Under the pieces are notes generated by a model that saw only the letters and a program-made list of their open reading frames with translations, was not told the origin of the DNA and made no database searches. A stretch of DNA of 31,556 nucleotides from positions 1-31,556 of the forward strand of contig CAYSXY010000024.1 of NCBI GenBank assembly GCA_964435165.1. The letters run 5' to 3'. The position numbers and the translations under genes are program-made. The stretch is from CAYSXY01 sp964435165. Its GTDB lineage: Bacteria > Pseudomonadota > Alphaproteobacteria > Rickettsiales > RI-342. This document shows positions 23,507-31,452 of this stretch, piece by piece. The stretch's first letter is position 1; each line of letters begins with the position of its first letter.

Positions 23507-24616
23507 ATGACCCAGGCCACACCCATCAGCGTCATGGTTGTGGATGATTCCGCGTCAATTCGCGGTCGTATTTTCAGTTATTTTGAGCATTTGGATGATG
23601 TGGCGATTGTTGCGACGGCAACGCAGGGCCAAATGGCACTGGAACGTCTAGGCAAGCAACCGGTTGAGGTGCTTGTGATGGATTTAAGCATGCCGGAGAA
23701 AGATGCGCTGCAGACCTTGCCTGATTTGCGTCAGCAATTTCCTGATGTCAAAGTGCTGCTCATGGTCTCTCCCGATGATGATCGCGATCGCGTGATGCAG
23801 GCGATGTCCGGCGGCGTTGCAGAATTGGTGACCAAGCCAATGGCGCAGGCAGGAAAAAATGACGTTGATGCTTTTCATCAGGAACTGGACCAAAAAATCA
23901 GAGAATTGGCGCATAGCCCTACCGGTGCTATTACCCTGATTCATTCGACGATGAAAGACGATCATTCTCCGCAGATTGAAGAGAAACGAAAGCGGATAGA
24001 TGAGTCGCCAACTGACTGGCATTATCCCGATGTCAGGCCAAGTGCGATTGCTATTGGGTCATCAACCGGTGGGCCACCGGCCCTGATGGAACTTTTCAAG
24101 GGTCTTCGCGGCTTTACATTGCCGGTGCCGGTTTTTTTAACTCAGCATATGCCGGCGGATTTCACCTCGACTTTGTCGAGCCATTTGTCAACAGCGTCCG
24201 GCCGACTCTGTCATGAAGCGGCTGATGATATGCCGGTAGCGCGCGGTGAGATGTATTTGGCCCCGGGCGATTATCATATGGGCGTTAGAGACGAAAAAGG
24301 GGGGCTGCATATTACGCTCAATCAGGAACCGCCCGAGAATTTTTGCCGCCCAGCTGTTGATGTGATGCTGAGAAGCCTGAGTGCTTATTATGGCAACCGG
24401 TTATTCGTGATCATGTTGACCGGTATGGGGCAGGATGGCCTGATCGGTTGTAAGGCCGTGACGGGGGCGGGTGGAAGCGTGATCGCCCAGAATAAGGAGA
24501 GCAGTGTCGTCTGGGGGATGCCGCGTGTTGTTGCGGAGGCCGGACTGTGCCTGGAAGTGTTGCCTCTGGCATGCATGGCCGATTATGTACGTCATATGAT
24601 GCGGGGTGGCGCATGA
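23507..24616 (+). CDS. cheB: chemotaxis protein-glutamate methylesterase CheB
   Basis: A 369-aa CheB: an N-terminal receiver (about 7-125; D13/D14, phospho-acceptor D59 in VMDLSMPEKD, Lys in LVTKPM), a polar linker (about 130-175), then the methylesterase/deamidase domain. The catalytic triad is visible as Ser186 in GSSTGGP, His214 in TQHMP and Asp310 in MLTGMGQDG. Phosphorylated CheB removes receptor methyl groups for adaptation. AGAACGG before the ATG is a weak ribosome-binding site. The stop overlaps the cheR start as ATGA. Confidence 0.97.
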   Translation: MTQATPISVMVVDDSASIRGRIFSYFEHLDDVAIVATATQGQMALERLGKQPVEVLVMDLSMPEKDALQTLPDLRQQFPDVKVLLMVSPDDDRDRVMQAMSGGVAELVTKPMAQAGKNDVDAFHQELDQKIRELAHSPTGAITLIHSTMKDDHSPQIEEKRKRIDESPTDWHYPDVRPSAIAIGSSTGGPPALMELFKGLRGFTLPVPVFLTQHMPADFTSTLSSHLSTASGRLCHEAADDMPVARGEMYLAPGDYHMGVRDEKGGLHITLNQEPPENFCRPAVDVMLRSLSAYYGNRLFVIMLTGMGQDGLIGCKAVTGAGGSVIAQNKESSVVWGMPRVVAEAGLCLEVLPLACMADYVRHMMRGGA

Positions 24617-25428
24617 GTCTGTCGCCTGAGAGTTTTCGTTATATTGCTGCCGAAGTAAAGCAGCGCATAGGCGTGGCATTGGCCGATGACAAAGCTTATC
24701 TGGTCGAATCACGTCTGACTCCTGTGGCCCGCGAATATGGCTATAGCTCATTGAATATGATGGCGCATGCCTTGAAGAAAGAGCCGGATGAGCGTGTGTG
24801 GCAGTCTGTGACAGATGCGATGACGACAAATGAAACGTCATTTTTTCGTGATCATAAACCGTTTGACTATGTACGCCGCCATTGGTTGCCTGAGATATGT
24901 GAGCGGGTGGATGCGTCACAGCCGCTTCGCATCTGGTGTGCTGCTGCTTCTTCCGGTCAGGAACCGTATACCTTATCCATCTGTATGGAAGAAGAACGAG
25001 ACCTGCTCAAAGAGCGGCCGGTTGAAATATTGGCGACGGATATCAGCACGACCATCCTAGCTAAGGCTCAGGCGGGACGTTATAGCCAGTTTGAAGTGCA
25101 ACGTGGTACGCCGATTCAACTGCTGATCAATTATTTTACGCAGGATGGAGATGACTGGCTTGTCAAAGATCAGGTCAAACAGCGTGTGCAATTTATGGAG
25201 CATAATTTGCTGGACGGGCATGAACGGTTTGGCCGGTTTCACGCCATTTTTTGCCGTAATGTGCTCATTTATTTTGATGATGCTGCCAAGCAGGACATAT
25301 TGCAGCGCTTGTATCACCAGCTTGAGCCGGGAGGTATTCTGGTGCTTGGGTCGTCTGAGACGATCCTGCAAAGCAAGGGGCTTTATGAGCCAGTTGCTGA
25401 TTATGCGGGCATATTCCGTAAGAGATAG
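24613..25428 (+). CDS. cheR: chemotaxis receptor methyltransferase CheR
   Basis: A 271-aa CheR that methylates receptor glutamates using S-adenosylmethionine, opposing CheB. The N-terminal helical domain carries the receptor-binding TNETSFFRD (72-80). The methyltransferase domain has IWCAAASSGQEPYTLSI (SAM-binding loop), EILATDISTTIL and FHAIFCRNVLIYFD. The ATG at 24613 overlaps the cheB TGA. A longer frame starts at 24547 but would add 22 residues inside cheB and is rejected. It is the last gene of the run, followed by about 146 bp in which I see nothing notable and then the ctrA terminator. Confidence 0.97.
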   Translation: MSLSPESFRYIAAEVKQRIGVALADDKAYLVESRLTPVAREYGYSSLNMMAHALKKEPDERVWQSVTDAMTTNETSFFRDHKPFDYVRRHWLPEICERVDASQPLRIWCAAASSGQEPYTLSICMEEERDLLKERPVEILATDISTTILAKAQAGRYSQFEVQRGTPIQLLINYFTQDGDDWLVKDQVKQRVQFMEHNLLDGHERFGRFHAIFCRNVLIYFDDAAKQDILQRLYHQLEPGGILVLGSSETILQSKGLYEPVADYAGIFRKR

Positions 25429-25574
25429 ATATCTATCGTTATTTCGCAGGATACGCTTTTCGATACGATGTTACGTGCCGCCAAGCTGAGGTGGATAGCT
25501 TCCCTTCTAGCCATACAATTTTTTGTCCGATGTCACCGATATATCTGTAATGAATGCGTCTCGAACGATCAGAT

Positions 25575-25601
25575 AAAAAAAGCCCCCTCAGAGAGGGGGC
25601 T
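25575..25601 (-). terminator. rho-independent terminator of ctrA
   Basis: A perfect nine-base GC-rich stem, AGCCCCCTC and GAGGGGGCT, with a three-base loop spans 25581-25601. On the - strand it is followed by a run of T (25575-25580 are A on the + strand), the classic intrinsic terminator layout. It lies 40 bp after the ctrA stop. The + strand side has no T tract, so it would terminate cheR poorly. Confidence 0.92.
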
Positions 25602-25640
25602 AAGTACAGGAGAGGTAAACAGGTTAAATGGTGAGGAAAA

Positions 25641-26363
25641 TTATGCCTCGGCAGATTCCAGCTCTTCGCTGCTTTCCGATGCATCTTCTGGCGGATCCTT
25701 CAATACATATCCGCGTCCCCAAACCGTTTCGATGTAATTTTCGCCATCAGTGGCTGAGGCCAGCTTTTTGCGAAGTTTACACACAAATACATCGATAATT
25801 TTGAGTTCCGGCTCGTCGATGCCGCCATATAAATGGTTGAGGAACATCTCTTTGGTCAGGGTTGTCCCTTTGCGCAACGAGAGCAGTTCTAAAATAGCAT
25901 ATTCTTTGCTGGTGAGGTGGATTGGCTTGCTATCCACTTCAACTGAGCGCGTATCCAGATTCACTGCCAGTTTGCCGGTGCGAATCACCGACTCGGAATG
26001 GCCTTTGGAGCGACGAACAATCGCCTGAATGCGGGCAATGAGTTCGCCTTTGTTGAATGGCTTGGTGATATAATCGTCCGCACCAAACCCAAGACCTTTG
26101 ATTTTCTGATCGGGGCCAGACAGGCCAGACAAAATCAGGATGGGTGTTTTGACTTTAGCGGCACGCAGGCGGCGCAATACCTCATAACCGTCAATATCCG
26201 GAAGCATTAAGTCGAGAATGATAATGTCATAATCGTAGATTTTGCCGATTTCCAAACCCTCTTCGCCCAGTTCGGTTGTATCACAGATGATACCTTCCGA
26301 TGCGAGGGAGAGTTCAATCGCCTTAGCGGTTGATGGATCGTCTTCAACGAGGAGTACGCGCAT
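25641..26363 (-). CDS. ctrA: cell-cycle master response regulator CtrA
   Basis: A 240-aa OmpR-type regulator very close to Caulobacter CtrA as I remember it. The receiver (1-118) has D8/D9 and phospho-acceptor D51 in IIILDLMLPDIDG, plus ADDYITKPFNKGE. The winged-helix domain carries the strongly conserved CtrA stretch TSKEYAILELLSLRKG, then TTLTKEMFLNHLYGG, DEPELKIIDVFVCKLRKKL and ETVWGRGYVL. The C-terminal tail is rich in Glu and Ser and ends in Ala, as in CtrA proteins degraded by ClpXP, though I cannot confirm recognition. In Alphaproteobacteria outside Caulobacter, CtrA often controls motility rather than division; linkage to chpT, che and fli genes fits this. An AT-rich leader with a repeated TAAATATTAA motif precedes it. 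Confidence 0.98.
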   Translation of the reverse strand: MRVLLVEDDPSTAKAIELSLASEGIICDTTELGEEGLEIGKIYDYDIIILDLMLPDIDGYEVLRRLRAAKVKTPILILSGLSGPDQKIKGLGFGADDYITKPFNKGELIARIQAIVRRSKGHSESVIRTGKLAVNLDTRSVEVDSKPIHLTSKEYAILELLSLRKGTTLTKEMFLNHLYGGIDEPELKIIDVFVCKLRKKLASATDGENYIETVWGRGYVLKDPPEDASESSEELESAEA

Positions 26364-26393
26364 ATTGCCCCCAGTGCCGTGATTGATACTGTT

Positions 26394-26450
26394 TAAATAT
26401 TAACAAATACATAATAGCAAAATTAAGTTTTTTTTCTACATAAATATTAA
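26394..26450. promoter_or_regulatory. AT-rich ctrA leader with repeated TAAATATTAA
   Basis: TAAATATTAA occurs at 26394-26403 and again at 26441-26450, 47 bp apart, in the 300-bp divergent region between ctrA and fliI. This overlaps TTAA motifs like those in CtrA boxes, but the canonical TTAA-N7-TTAA spacing is absent (here TTAA-N3-TTAA). It is a candidate autoregulatory or promoter element for ctrA. Confidence 0.35.
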
Positions 26451-26518
26451 TAACAGGATTGACCCTACACAAGATGATGTGATGGTCAAGCGTTAAGACC
26501 ACAAGAAAACCTATTTTA

Positions 26519-26538
26519 ATAGATCAAATTCGATCTAT
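26519..26538. promoter_or_regulatory. 20-bp near-perfect palindrome between ctrA and fliI
   Basis: ATAGATC and GATCTAT arms enclose AAATTC; only one inner pair fails to match. It sits 126 bp before the fliI start and about 156 bp before the ctrA start, a plausible binding site for a dimeric regulator of the divergent pair. No regulator is assigned. Confidence 0.4.
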
Positions 26539-26663
26539 AGTGGCCAAAAAGTAACAATTGTTTATGCGATTATTAGTAGATGGTTGGTAAGATAGATAAC
26601 GGAGCAGCATGGATAATGGCTCAGAACAGACGAACAGAATATGAGTGGTGACTGCAACCGGGG

Positions 26664-27998
26664 GTGAGATTGCAGCTGACGATCAATGACATGATCACGG
26701 ATATTGAGCGTGTGCCGGAGCAGACGGTCTATGGCCGGGTAACTTCGGTGATGGGGTTGTTGGTGGAATGTGCCGGCATTGAGCAAATGCTCAGTATCGG
26801 CTCGCGCTGTACCGTGCTGACACGTGACCACCGTGAAATTCCGTGCGAAGCGGTTGGATTCCGCGATGGCAAAAGCCTGTTGATGCCTTTTATTGATACA
26901 CAGGGCATCGGGATTGGCTGTCGGGTCAGGCTTGATAGTGCCGCGTCGGTAGTCTACCCGTCCGAGGGGTGGCTGGGCCGGGTGGTCAATGCATTCGGCG
27001 AACCTGTGGATGGCAAGGGGCCGATTCGCCAGGGGGCAAGGCCTTATTTATTCAGAGCACCGCCACCGCCCGCGCATCGGCGCAGGCGTATTGGTGGGAA
27101 AATCGATTTGGGTGTGGCGGCGATTAATTGTTTTCTAACGACCTGCCGGGGGCAGCGGATGGGCATTTTTGCCGGTTCCGGTGTCGGAAAATCCACGCTG
27201 CTGTCGATGGTGGCGCGATTCTCACAGCATGATGTGAATGTGATCGGCCTGATTGGAGAGCGGGGCCGTGAGGTGCAGGAATTTATAGAGGACTATCTAG
27301 GCCCGGAAGGGATGGCACGTTCGGTTGTCGTGGTCGCAACATCGGATGAATCTGCCTTGATGCGCAAGCAAGCCGCCTATCTCACCCTGGCGATTGCCGA
27401 ATATTTCCGCGATGATGATAAAGACGTGCTCTGCATGATGGATAGTGTGACGCGGTTCGCCATGGCACTGCGTGAAATTGGTCTCTCCGCGGGAGAACCA
27501 CCCACGACGCGAGGTTATACGCCTACCGTGTTTGCTGAATTACCAAAATTATTAGAGCGCGCCGGGCCAGGCACGAGTGAAGGTACGATGACCGGGATAT
27601 TCTCGGTGCTGGTGGAAGGAGATGATCAGAACGAGCCCATTGCCGATGCGGTGCGCGGGATTCTGGATGGCCATATTGTGATGGACCGCAGCATTGCCGA
27701 GCGCGGCCGTTATCCGTCGATCAATATTTTGCGGTCCGTATCACGCACCATGCCCGATTGTAATGCCGAAGAGGAGACGGCATTGATTGTTCGAGCACGA
27801 CAATTGATGTCAACCTATGAAGATATGGAAGAGATGATACGCCTTGGCGCCTACCGACAAGGCTCGGACCCGCAGGTGGATGAAGCGCTGCGCTACCAGC
27901 CGCAGTTCGAGGCATTTTTGAACCAGTCGAAGGATGAGGCTATCCCGTTAAGTGATGGGTTTTCCCGGTTGCATGCGATTTTGTCAGGTGCATCGTGA
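26664..27998 (+). CDS. fliI: flagellum-specific export ATPase FliI
   Basis: A 444-aa ATPase of the flagellar type III export apparatus, homologous to the F1 beta subunit, which helps unfold and deliver flagellar substrates at the cytoplasmic side. The N-terminal barrel runs to about residue 100, with GWLGRVVNAFGEPVDGKGP following. Walker A is AGSGVGKS (170-177), the catalytic segment VIGLIGERGREVQEFIED follows, then MMDSVTRFAMALREIGLSAGEPPTTRGYTPTVF. The GTG at 26664 has only a weak ribosome-binding site; the ATG at 26691 is an alternative. fliJ follows after 23 bp. Confidence 0.96.
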   Translation: MRLQLTINDMITDIERVPEQTVYGRVTSVMGLLVECAGIEQMLSIGSRCTVLTRDHREIPCEAVGFRDGKSLLMPFIDTQGIGIGCRVRLDSAASVVYPSEGWLGRVVNAFGEPVDGKGPIRQGARPYLFRAPPPPAHRRRRIGGKIDLGVAAINCFLTTCRGQRMGIFAGSGVGKSTLLSMVARFSQHDVNVIGLIGERGREVQEFIEDYLGPEGMARSVVVVATSDESALMRKQAAYLTLAIAEYFRDDDKDVLCMMDSVTRFAMALREIGLSAGEPPTTRGYTPTVFAELPKLLERAGPGTSEGTMTGIFSVLVEGDDQNEPIADAVRGILDGHIVMDRSIAERGRYPSINILRSVSRTMPDCNAEEETALIVRARQLMSTYEDMEEMIRLGAYRQGSDPQVDEALRYQPQFEAFLNQSKDEAIPLSDGFSRLHAILSGAS

Positions 27999-28021
27999 TA
28001 TTTTCGCCCGGAAGATAGTCG

Positions 28022-28450
28022 ATGGCTAAGACGACCAAATCACTCACCACGTTGATTAAGCTGCGCACCGATGAGTTGGATAAAATGCAGGCGCGCAAGA
28101 CCCAATTGGAAGGCCAGCAACAGCAATTTCAGCGCACGATTGAGCAGTTGAAAGCACGATTGATCCGCGAGGAGAAGGCCGCGGAGGCTGAACCAGCGCT
28201 GATGGAATTTCTACCACTCTATCGCGATCAAAACCGGCAACAGCAGGTGGAGTATGGCCGGGCGGTCGATCGCCTGGAGGGGCAGATCCGTGAATTGCAG
28301 GATGTGGTTGCACGGATTTTCAGTGAGCGCAAAAAGCTGGAAATTGCCAAATCGCACATAGAGAAGGCGGAAGAGGCCGAAGCGAAACGACTGGAGCAAC
28401 AATTGCTCGACGAAATGGGCCTGCAGGGCTTTGTGCGACGGGAGTCGTGA
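28022..28450 (+). CDS. fliJ: flagellar export chaperone FliJ-like protein
   Basis: A 142-aa protein that is almost entirely an antiparallel coiled coil: heptad-like runs rich in Lys, Glu, Gln, Arg and Leu from about residue 8 to 125 (for example RTDELDKMQARKTQLEGQQQ). This matches FliJ, the stalk-like partner of the FliI hexamer that contacts the export gate. Sequence conservation in FliJ is low, so the assignment rests on size, coiled-coil architecture and the position directly after fliI. A terminator hairpin follows. Confidence 0.85.
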   Translation: MAKTTKSLTTLIKLRTDELDKMQARKTQLEGQQQQFQRTIEQLKARLIREEKAAEAEPALMEFLPLYRDQNRQQQVEYGRAVDRLEGQIRELQDVVARIFSERKKLEIAKSHIEKAEEAEAKRLEQQLLDEMGLQGFVRRES

Positions 28451-28453
28451 TAT

Positions 28454-28487
28454 TTCCCCTCTATTTCTGCTCAGAAACAGAGGGGAA
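28454..28487. terminator. bidirectional hairpin terminator between fliJ and the FliK-like gene
   Basis: TTCCCCTCT and AGAGGGGAA form a nine-base stem that continues inward as TTTCTG/CAGAAA after one A-C mismatch, leaving a tiny loop. It sits four bases after the fliJ stop and ten bases from the convergent FliK-like stop. No strong T tract follows on either side, so termination may be partial. Confidence 0.65.
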
Positions 28488-28496
28488 GAACTATTA

Positions 28497-30710
28497 TTAT
28501 ACGCTCATACGGCTCATTAATTGCAGCATCTTGCTGCTATCTCCGAATTCCGGAAAGTGCGGGGTGACGTCAAACGCCAGATTACCCGTGATGCCGAGTC
28601 CTTCGACGGTGAGGTAAAATAGTGGTTCCATTTCCTGCCTTATTTCGGGCGGCAAGGGGGTGTGACTGCGTATCATCAGGCCTAGATGTTGTTGCTTATC
28701 CGGTGATGGGTGGTCTGTCTTTCGTGCATTTTTGCGAACCATCCCATCTAACTGCAATTGGCCGAATTGCGAGAGGTTCAGTTCGATCACAAAGCGGCTA
28801 TGTTCGTCCTCTCCTTGCTGAGCATCGTCATTCTCACGCTCGAGAAAAAATCGTGCAGGCGAAATGCGTTCTCCATCCCACATGGGTACCAGTGCCAGTT
28901 GCCAGTTCTGCTGCGATGTTTCCATGAAGGCCTGGCGGATGGTAGTGAACTCTGCATCGAGTTTGCGCAGCAGGCGACCACCCGCAAGCTGTTCTAACGG
29001 TTGCATGATGGCGGGAGGCAACCATTGCGATAATTGTCCACCCCCCAACGCAGCGAGAAAGAACAGGGTGGTTGGCACCATGCGCGCACTCAACGGCTGA
29101 GGAATCAGCTGACGCAGCTGAGCAGCGGCATCCGGCGCCGCTGTTTGCAACTGCCGCGATGCTTCTTCCAGCCCTTCCCAGCGCTGGGCAAGCTCCGGCA
29201 GCGGGCGTGGTGGTTGCTGGTCTATCGGAGTGGGTGCGCTGCCCAAGGGCTTTCCACCCGGTGCAGCTTGCAGGATATCGACACTTAACGAGGTGCCGAC
29301 CGGGAGAGGTGGCGTGGAAGCAGGCAGACGAAAGCTGCCGATATGCGTATCCAGAAATTGTGACGGAGTCGCGGCTTGCGTGGTGATGCCGCTCACCATG
29401 GCAGGGGCGCTATGACGGACAATACCGTGCAGCATGGTTTGTCCGGTTTGGCGGTTGTCTGCGGCGAATTGCGGTGCCACTGTGTTTGATGATGATGGCA
29501 CGGAGCCAGATTGGGCGGTAGTTTGTGGTGGCGCTCCGGCGGTGGCTGATGTGGTTGACGCGGTGGTGGTAGAGGGAGCCGTTGGAGAGGTGTTTGCAGC
29601 CGTTGGTGGTGCGCTGTTCTGACTGGTAGGAGTCAGTCCTGATTGTCCCGTGGCGATTGATGAAGGGGCTGTATTGCCCGGAGCGTTTGGCAATGATGGT
29701 TGTCCGGGCGGGCTGGCAGGTGATGGGCCGGATGTTCCAGAGGGGCCTGTGCCCGTAGCCGGAGATGAAGTGGGAGTGTTGCCGGCCTGGCCGGTAAGCA
29801 CATTAGGCGTAGTGCCAACTGGTGTAGTGCTTGCTCCTGTTGTGCCAGGTGCGGTCGTTGTGGGTGATGCACCGGTGGGAGATGTGGTGCTGCCAGACGA
29901 TAGATTGGTGGCGGCAGTGCCTGGCTGAGCGGTTTGACCTGGTTGTACGGCAGGCGCGGTTGCCGGATTGGGTGTACCGGGTTGTTGGGTTGCGGCGGAT
30001 GGAGTGGTTGGAGGAGGTAGCAGACTGGTGACCAGTCGCACTTGCAGGCTGATGCCATTCTGGCTGAGTTGTTGAGTGGTACCGGCGAGTGATGGAAGTA
30101 GTTGCAGCAAGGCCTGTTGCTGGCGTGGGGTGAGGTTGTCGCTTGAGAGTGTCAGTGGCGTGCCGACGGGCAGGGCCGGTTGGCCCGTTTGTTGGCCTGA
30201 TGGGACAGTGCCTGTGGATGCCGGTTGAGAAGGCGTGGTGGGAAATGCAGGACGTAAGTTCTGATAGGTGTTGAGGGATGGTGCAGATGATGTGGAGGCC
30301 TGGGTGGGCAGGGCTGACGATTGCGATGGATTCCCTGATGAGGGCGGGGCATTAGGTGGTGCTGGTGCATTTTTTGCATTGCCCAATTTAGACAGTGGTG
30401 TGCCGTTGATAGCCAGCATCCGGGCATGCAGTTCATTGGATTGATGCTCCAGACGCAGCATGACCTCCGTGCCTTTGATCATATAACGCAGCAATGAAAT
30501 ATCGGGTTTGAGCCTGAGTTGGCCCTGAGCGGTGTCGATGGTGGTGAGGCCACGTGCATCACGGCCAACAATGACCCCGGTGAGCACTGACCCATCGGGA
30601 AGACGGGCAATGGCAGGCGGAATGGTTCCGCTCTGGCGCGAGACGGGTGAAGACGCGCTGATTTCCGTGAGGATGGGGATGCTGCGGCCACCGCCGCTAA
30701 TGTCGCTCAT
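28497..30710 (-). CDS. FliK-like flagellar hook-length control protein
   Basis: About 737 aa from the ATG at 30710, which has AAGGCAAGG just upstream; the 30725 ATG would add five residues. The N-terminal part (about 35-110) is a compact beta-rich segment (VLTGVIVGRDARGLTTIDTA and following). A very long Pro/Thr/Ser/Gly/Gln/Ala-rich region (about 115-430) is the extended ruler typical of FliK. A second short beta segment (FRLPASTPPLPVGTSLSVDI) follows. The C-terminal part (about 530-737) holds ELNLSQFGQLQLDGMVRKN and LMIRSHTPLPPEIRQEMEPL, reminiscent of the FliK switch domain. Such proteins are secreted and measure hook length. The assignment rests on architecture, a sigma-54 promoter candidate and flagellar neighbours. 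Confidence 0.72.
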   Translation of the reverse strand: MSDISGGGRSIPILTEISASSPVSRQSGTIPPAIARLPDGSVLTGVIVGRDARGLTTIDTAQGQLRLKPDISLLRYMIKGTEVMLRLEHQSNELHARMLAINGTPLSKLGNAKNAPAPPNAPPSSGNPSQSSALPTQASTSSAPSLNTYQNLRPAFPTTPSQPASTGTVPSGQQTGQPALPVGTPLTLSSDNLTPRQQQALLQLLPSLAGTTQQLSQNGISLQVRLVTSLLPPPTTPSAATQQPGTPNPATAPAVQPGQTAQPGTAATNLSSGSTTSPTGASPTTTAPGTTGASTTPVGTTPNVLTGQAGNTPTSSPATGTGPSGTSGPSPASPPGQPSLPNAPGNTAPSSIATGQSGLTPTSQNSAPPTAANTSPTAPSTTTASTTSATAGAPPQTTAQSGSVPSSSNTVAPQFAADNRQTGQTMLHGIVRHSAPAMVSGITTQAATPSQFLDTHIGSFRLPASTPPLPVGTSLSVDILQAAPGGKPLGSAPTPIDQQPPRPLPELAQRWEGLEEASRQLQTAAPDAAAQLRQLIPQPLSARMVPTTLFFLAALGGGQLSQWLPPAIMQPLEQLAGGRLLRKLDAEFTTIRQAFMETSQQNWQLALVPMWDGERISPARFFLERENDDAQQGEDEHSRFVIELNLSQFGQLQLDGMVRKNARKTDHPSPDKQQHLGLMIRSHTPLPPEIRQEMEPLFYLTVEGLGITGNLAFDVTPHFPEFGDSSKMLQLMSRMSV

Positions 30711-30748
30711 AAGCCTTGCCTTCATCGTCGTTGCATTATCATACGGGA

Positions 30749-30764
30749 TGCAGGGCGTATGCCA
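30749..30764 (-). promoter_or_regulatory. sigma-54 (-24/-12) promoter candidate for the FliK-like gene
   Basis: Read on the - strand the site is TGGCATACGCCCTGCA. Against TGGCACG-N4-TTGCW it keeps TGGCA and TGCA, with GG and GC exactly ten bases apart; three of the variable consensus bases differ. Transcription would start near 30738, leaving a 28-base leader to the ATG at 30710 with its ribosome-binding site. It lies in the 49-bp gap after the upstream small gene. Sigma-54 control of late flagellar genes is well established in alphaproteobacteria. Confidence 0.6.
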
Positions 30765-30774
30765 ATCTTAGATA

Positions 30775-31044
30775 TTACAATAATGTAGTTGCATCGAAAT
30801 CAAATGCTTCCTTCAGATAGCTAATTGTATCGTTGCTGGGAATATGTCCCCATCCTGATGTAAGAATTTTCCCGTATTCATTGAGGTCGAGAGCATCTAC
30901 TTCTGGATCGATATTAGATAACCGCGATATTTTTGTTGATTCTGCCATGATAAAAAAATGACACGGTAGTCCGTCACTTGTTTCACAACGAATAAGATGA
31001 ATGGGGGTGGAGCGGTTTTTGACAATCTTACTGACAAAGCTCAT
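30775..31044 (-). CDS. uncharacterized 89-aa protein
   Basis: I do not recognise this protein. It has a basic N-terminal stretch (SFVSKIVKNRSTPIHLIRC), a short hydrophobic strand (LPCHFFIMAE) and an acidic C-terminal half (DPEVDALDLNEYGKIL, then YLKEAFDFD). There is no signal peptide or membrane segment, so it is probably cytoplasmic, with a mixed alpha/beta look. The ATG immediately follows the TAA of the upstream gene (TAAATG), so the two are translationally coupled and likely act together. The FliK-like gene lies downstream but has its own promoter candidate, so a flagellar link is not implied. Confidence 0.75.
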   Translation of the reverse strand: MSFVSKIVKNRSTPIHLIRCETSDGLPCHFFIMAESTKISRLSNIDPEVDALDLNEYGKILTSGWGHIPSNDTISYLKEAFDFDATTLL

Positions 31045-31452
31045 TTATCTTGCATGTTCCTGAGTAGTGCCCCTTTCGTGGCCTTGGCTCATATCAATAG
31101 TGGTGGGATCTATGTCGGTGGTCTCGGGTGTCGCATTTTGTGCGTGCTTTCGTTCAATGCGCTCTTCTACTAATACTGCTCGAACAGCTTTCATATCAAC
31201 ATACTGCTCACCGTCTTCTGTTTGAATAATAATAGCGTGATCAGCCAGTATCTGTTCTGAGTTATCAGGATCTTGCCGACATTTTTCTAATACCAGAGCA
31301 CAGGCATCATTCACTATCTGATTGATTGATTCCATCCCCTCTTGCTGCAAGCGATCAGAAGGTATGTAACTTGTTGAATGCTGCACATCGGTTTGATGCG
31401 GCCTAAGCTCGTCAGGTACCGTCAATCCAAACTGGTCAGGACTTTGCAGCAC
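31045..31452 (-). CDS. uncharacterized acidic protein, start uncertain
   Basis: A 135-aa reading from a GTG at 31452. The sequence is polar and acidic with a helical centre (QEGMESINQIVNDACALVLE, then KAVRAVLVEERIERKH) and a disordered Thr/Asp/His-rich tail. No known family is recognised, and no signal or membrane segment is seen. The frame stays open for 25 further codons upstream (to 31527), coding a protein-like stretch with KQSLEEELSDDQLKQH, but no ATG, GTG or TTG begins it. An ATG in a neighbouring frame at about 31534 would join it through a one-base shift. So the true N-terminus may be longer and affected by a frameshift or sequence error. The TAA stop is immediately followed by the next gene's ATG. 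Confidence 0.65.
   Translation of the reverse strand: MLQSPDQFGLTVPDELRPHQTDVQHSTSYIPSDRLQQEGMESINQIVNDACALVLEKCRQDPDNSEQILADHAIIIQTEDGEQYVDMKAVRAVLVEERIERKHAQNATPETTDIDPTTIDMSQGHERGTTQEHAR

Noticed and set aside
26393..26403. CtrA box upstream of ctrA
   Set aside because: The two TTAA motifs are three bases apart, not seven, so this does not match the canonical site.
29434..30031. + strand Val/Gly-rich frames opposite the FliK-like gene
   Set aside because: They mirror the Pro/Thr/Ser-rich low-complexity ruler and have no independent support.
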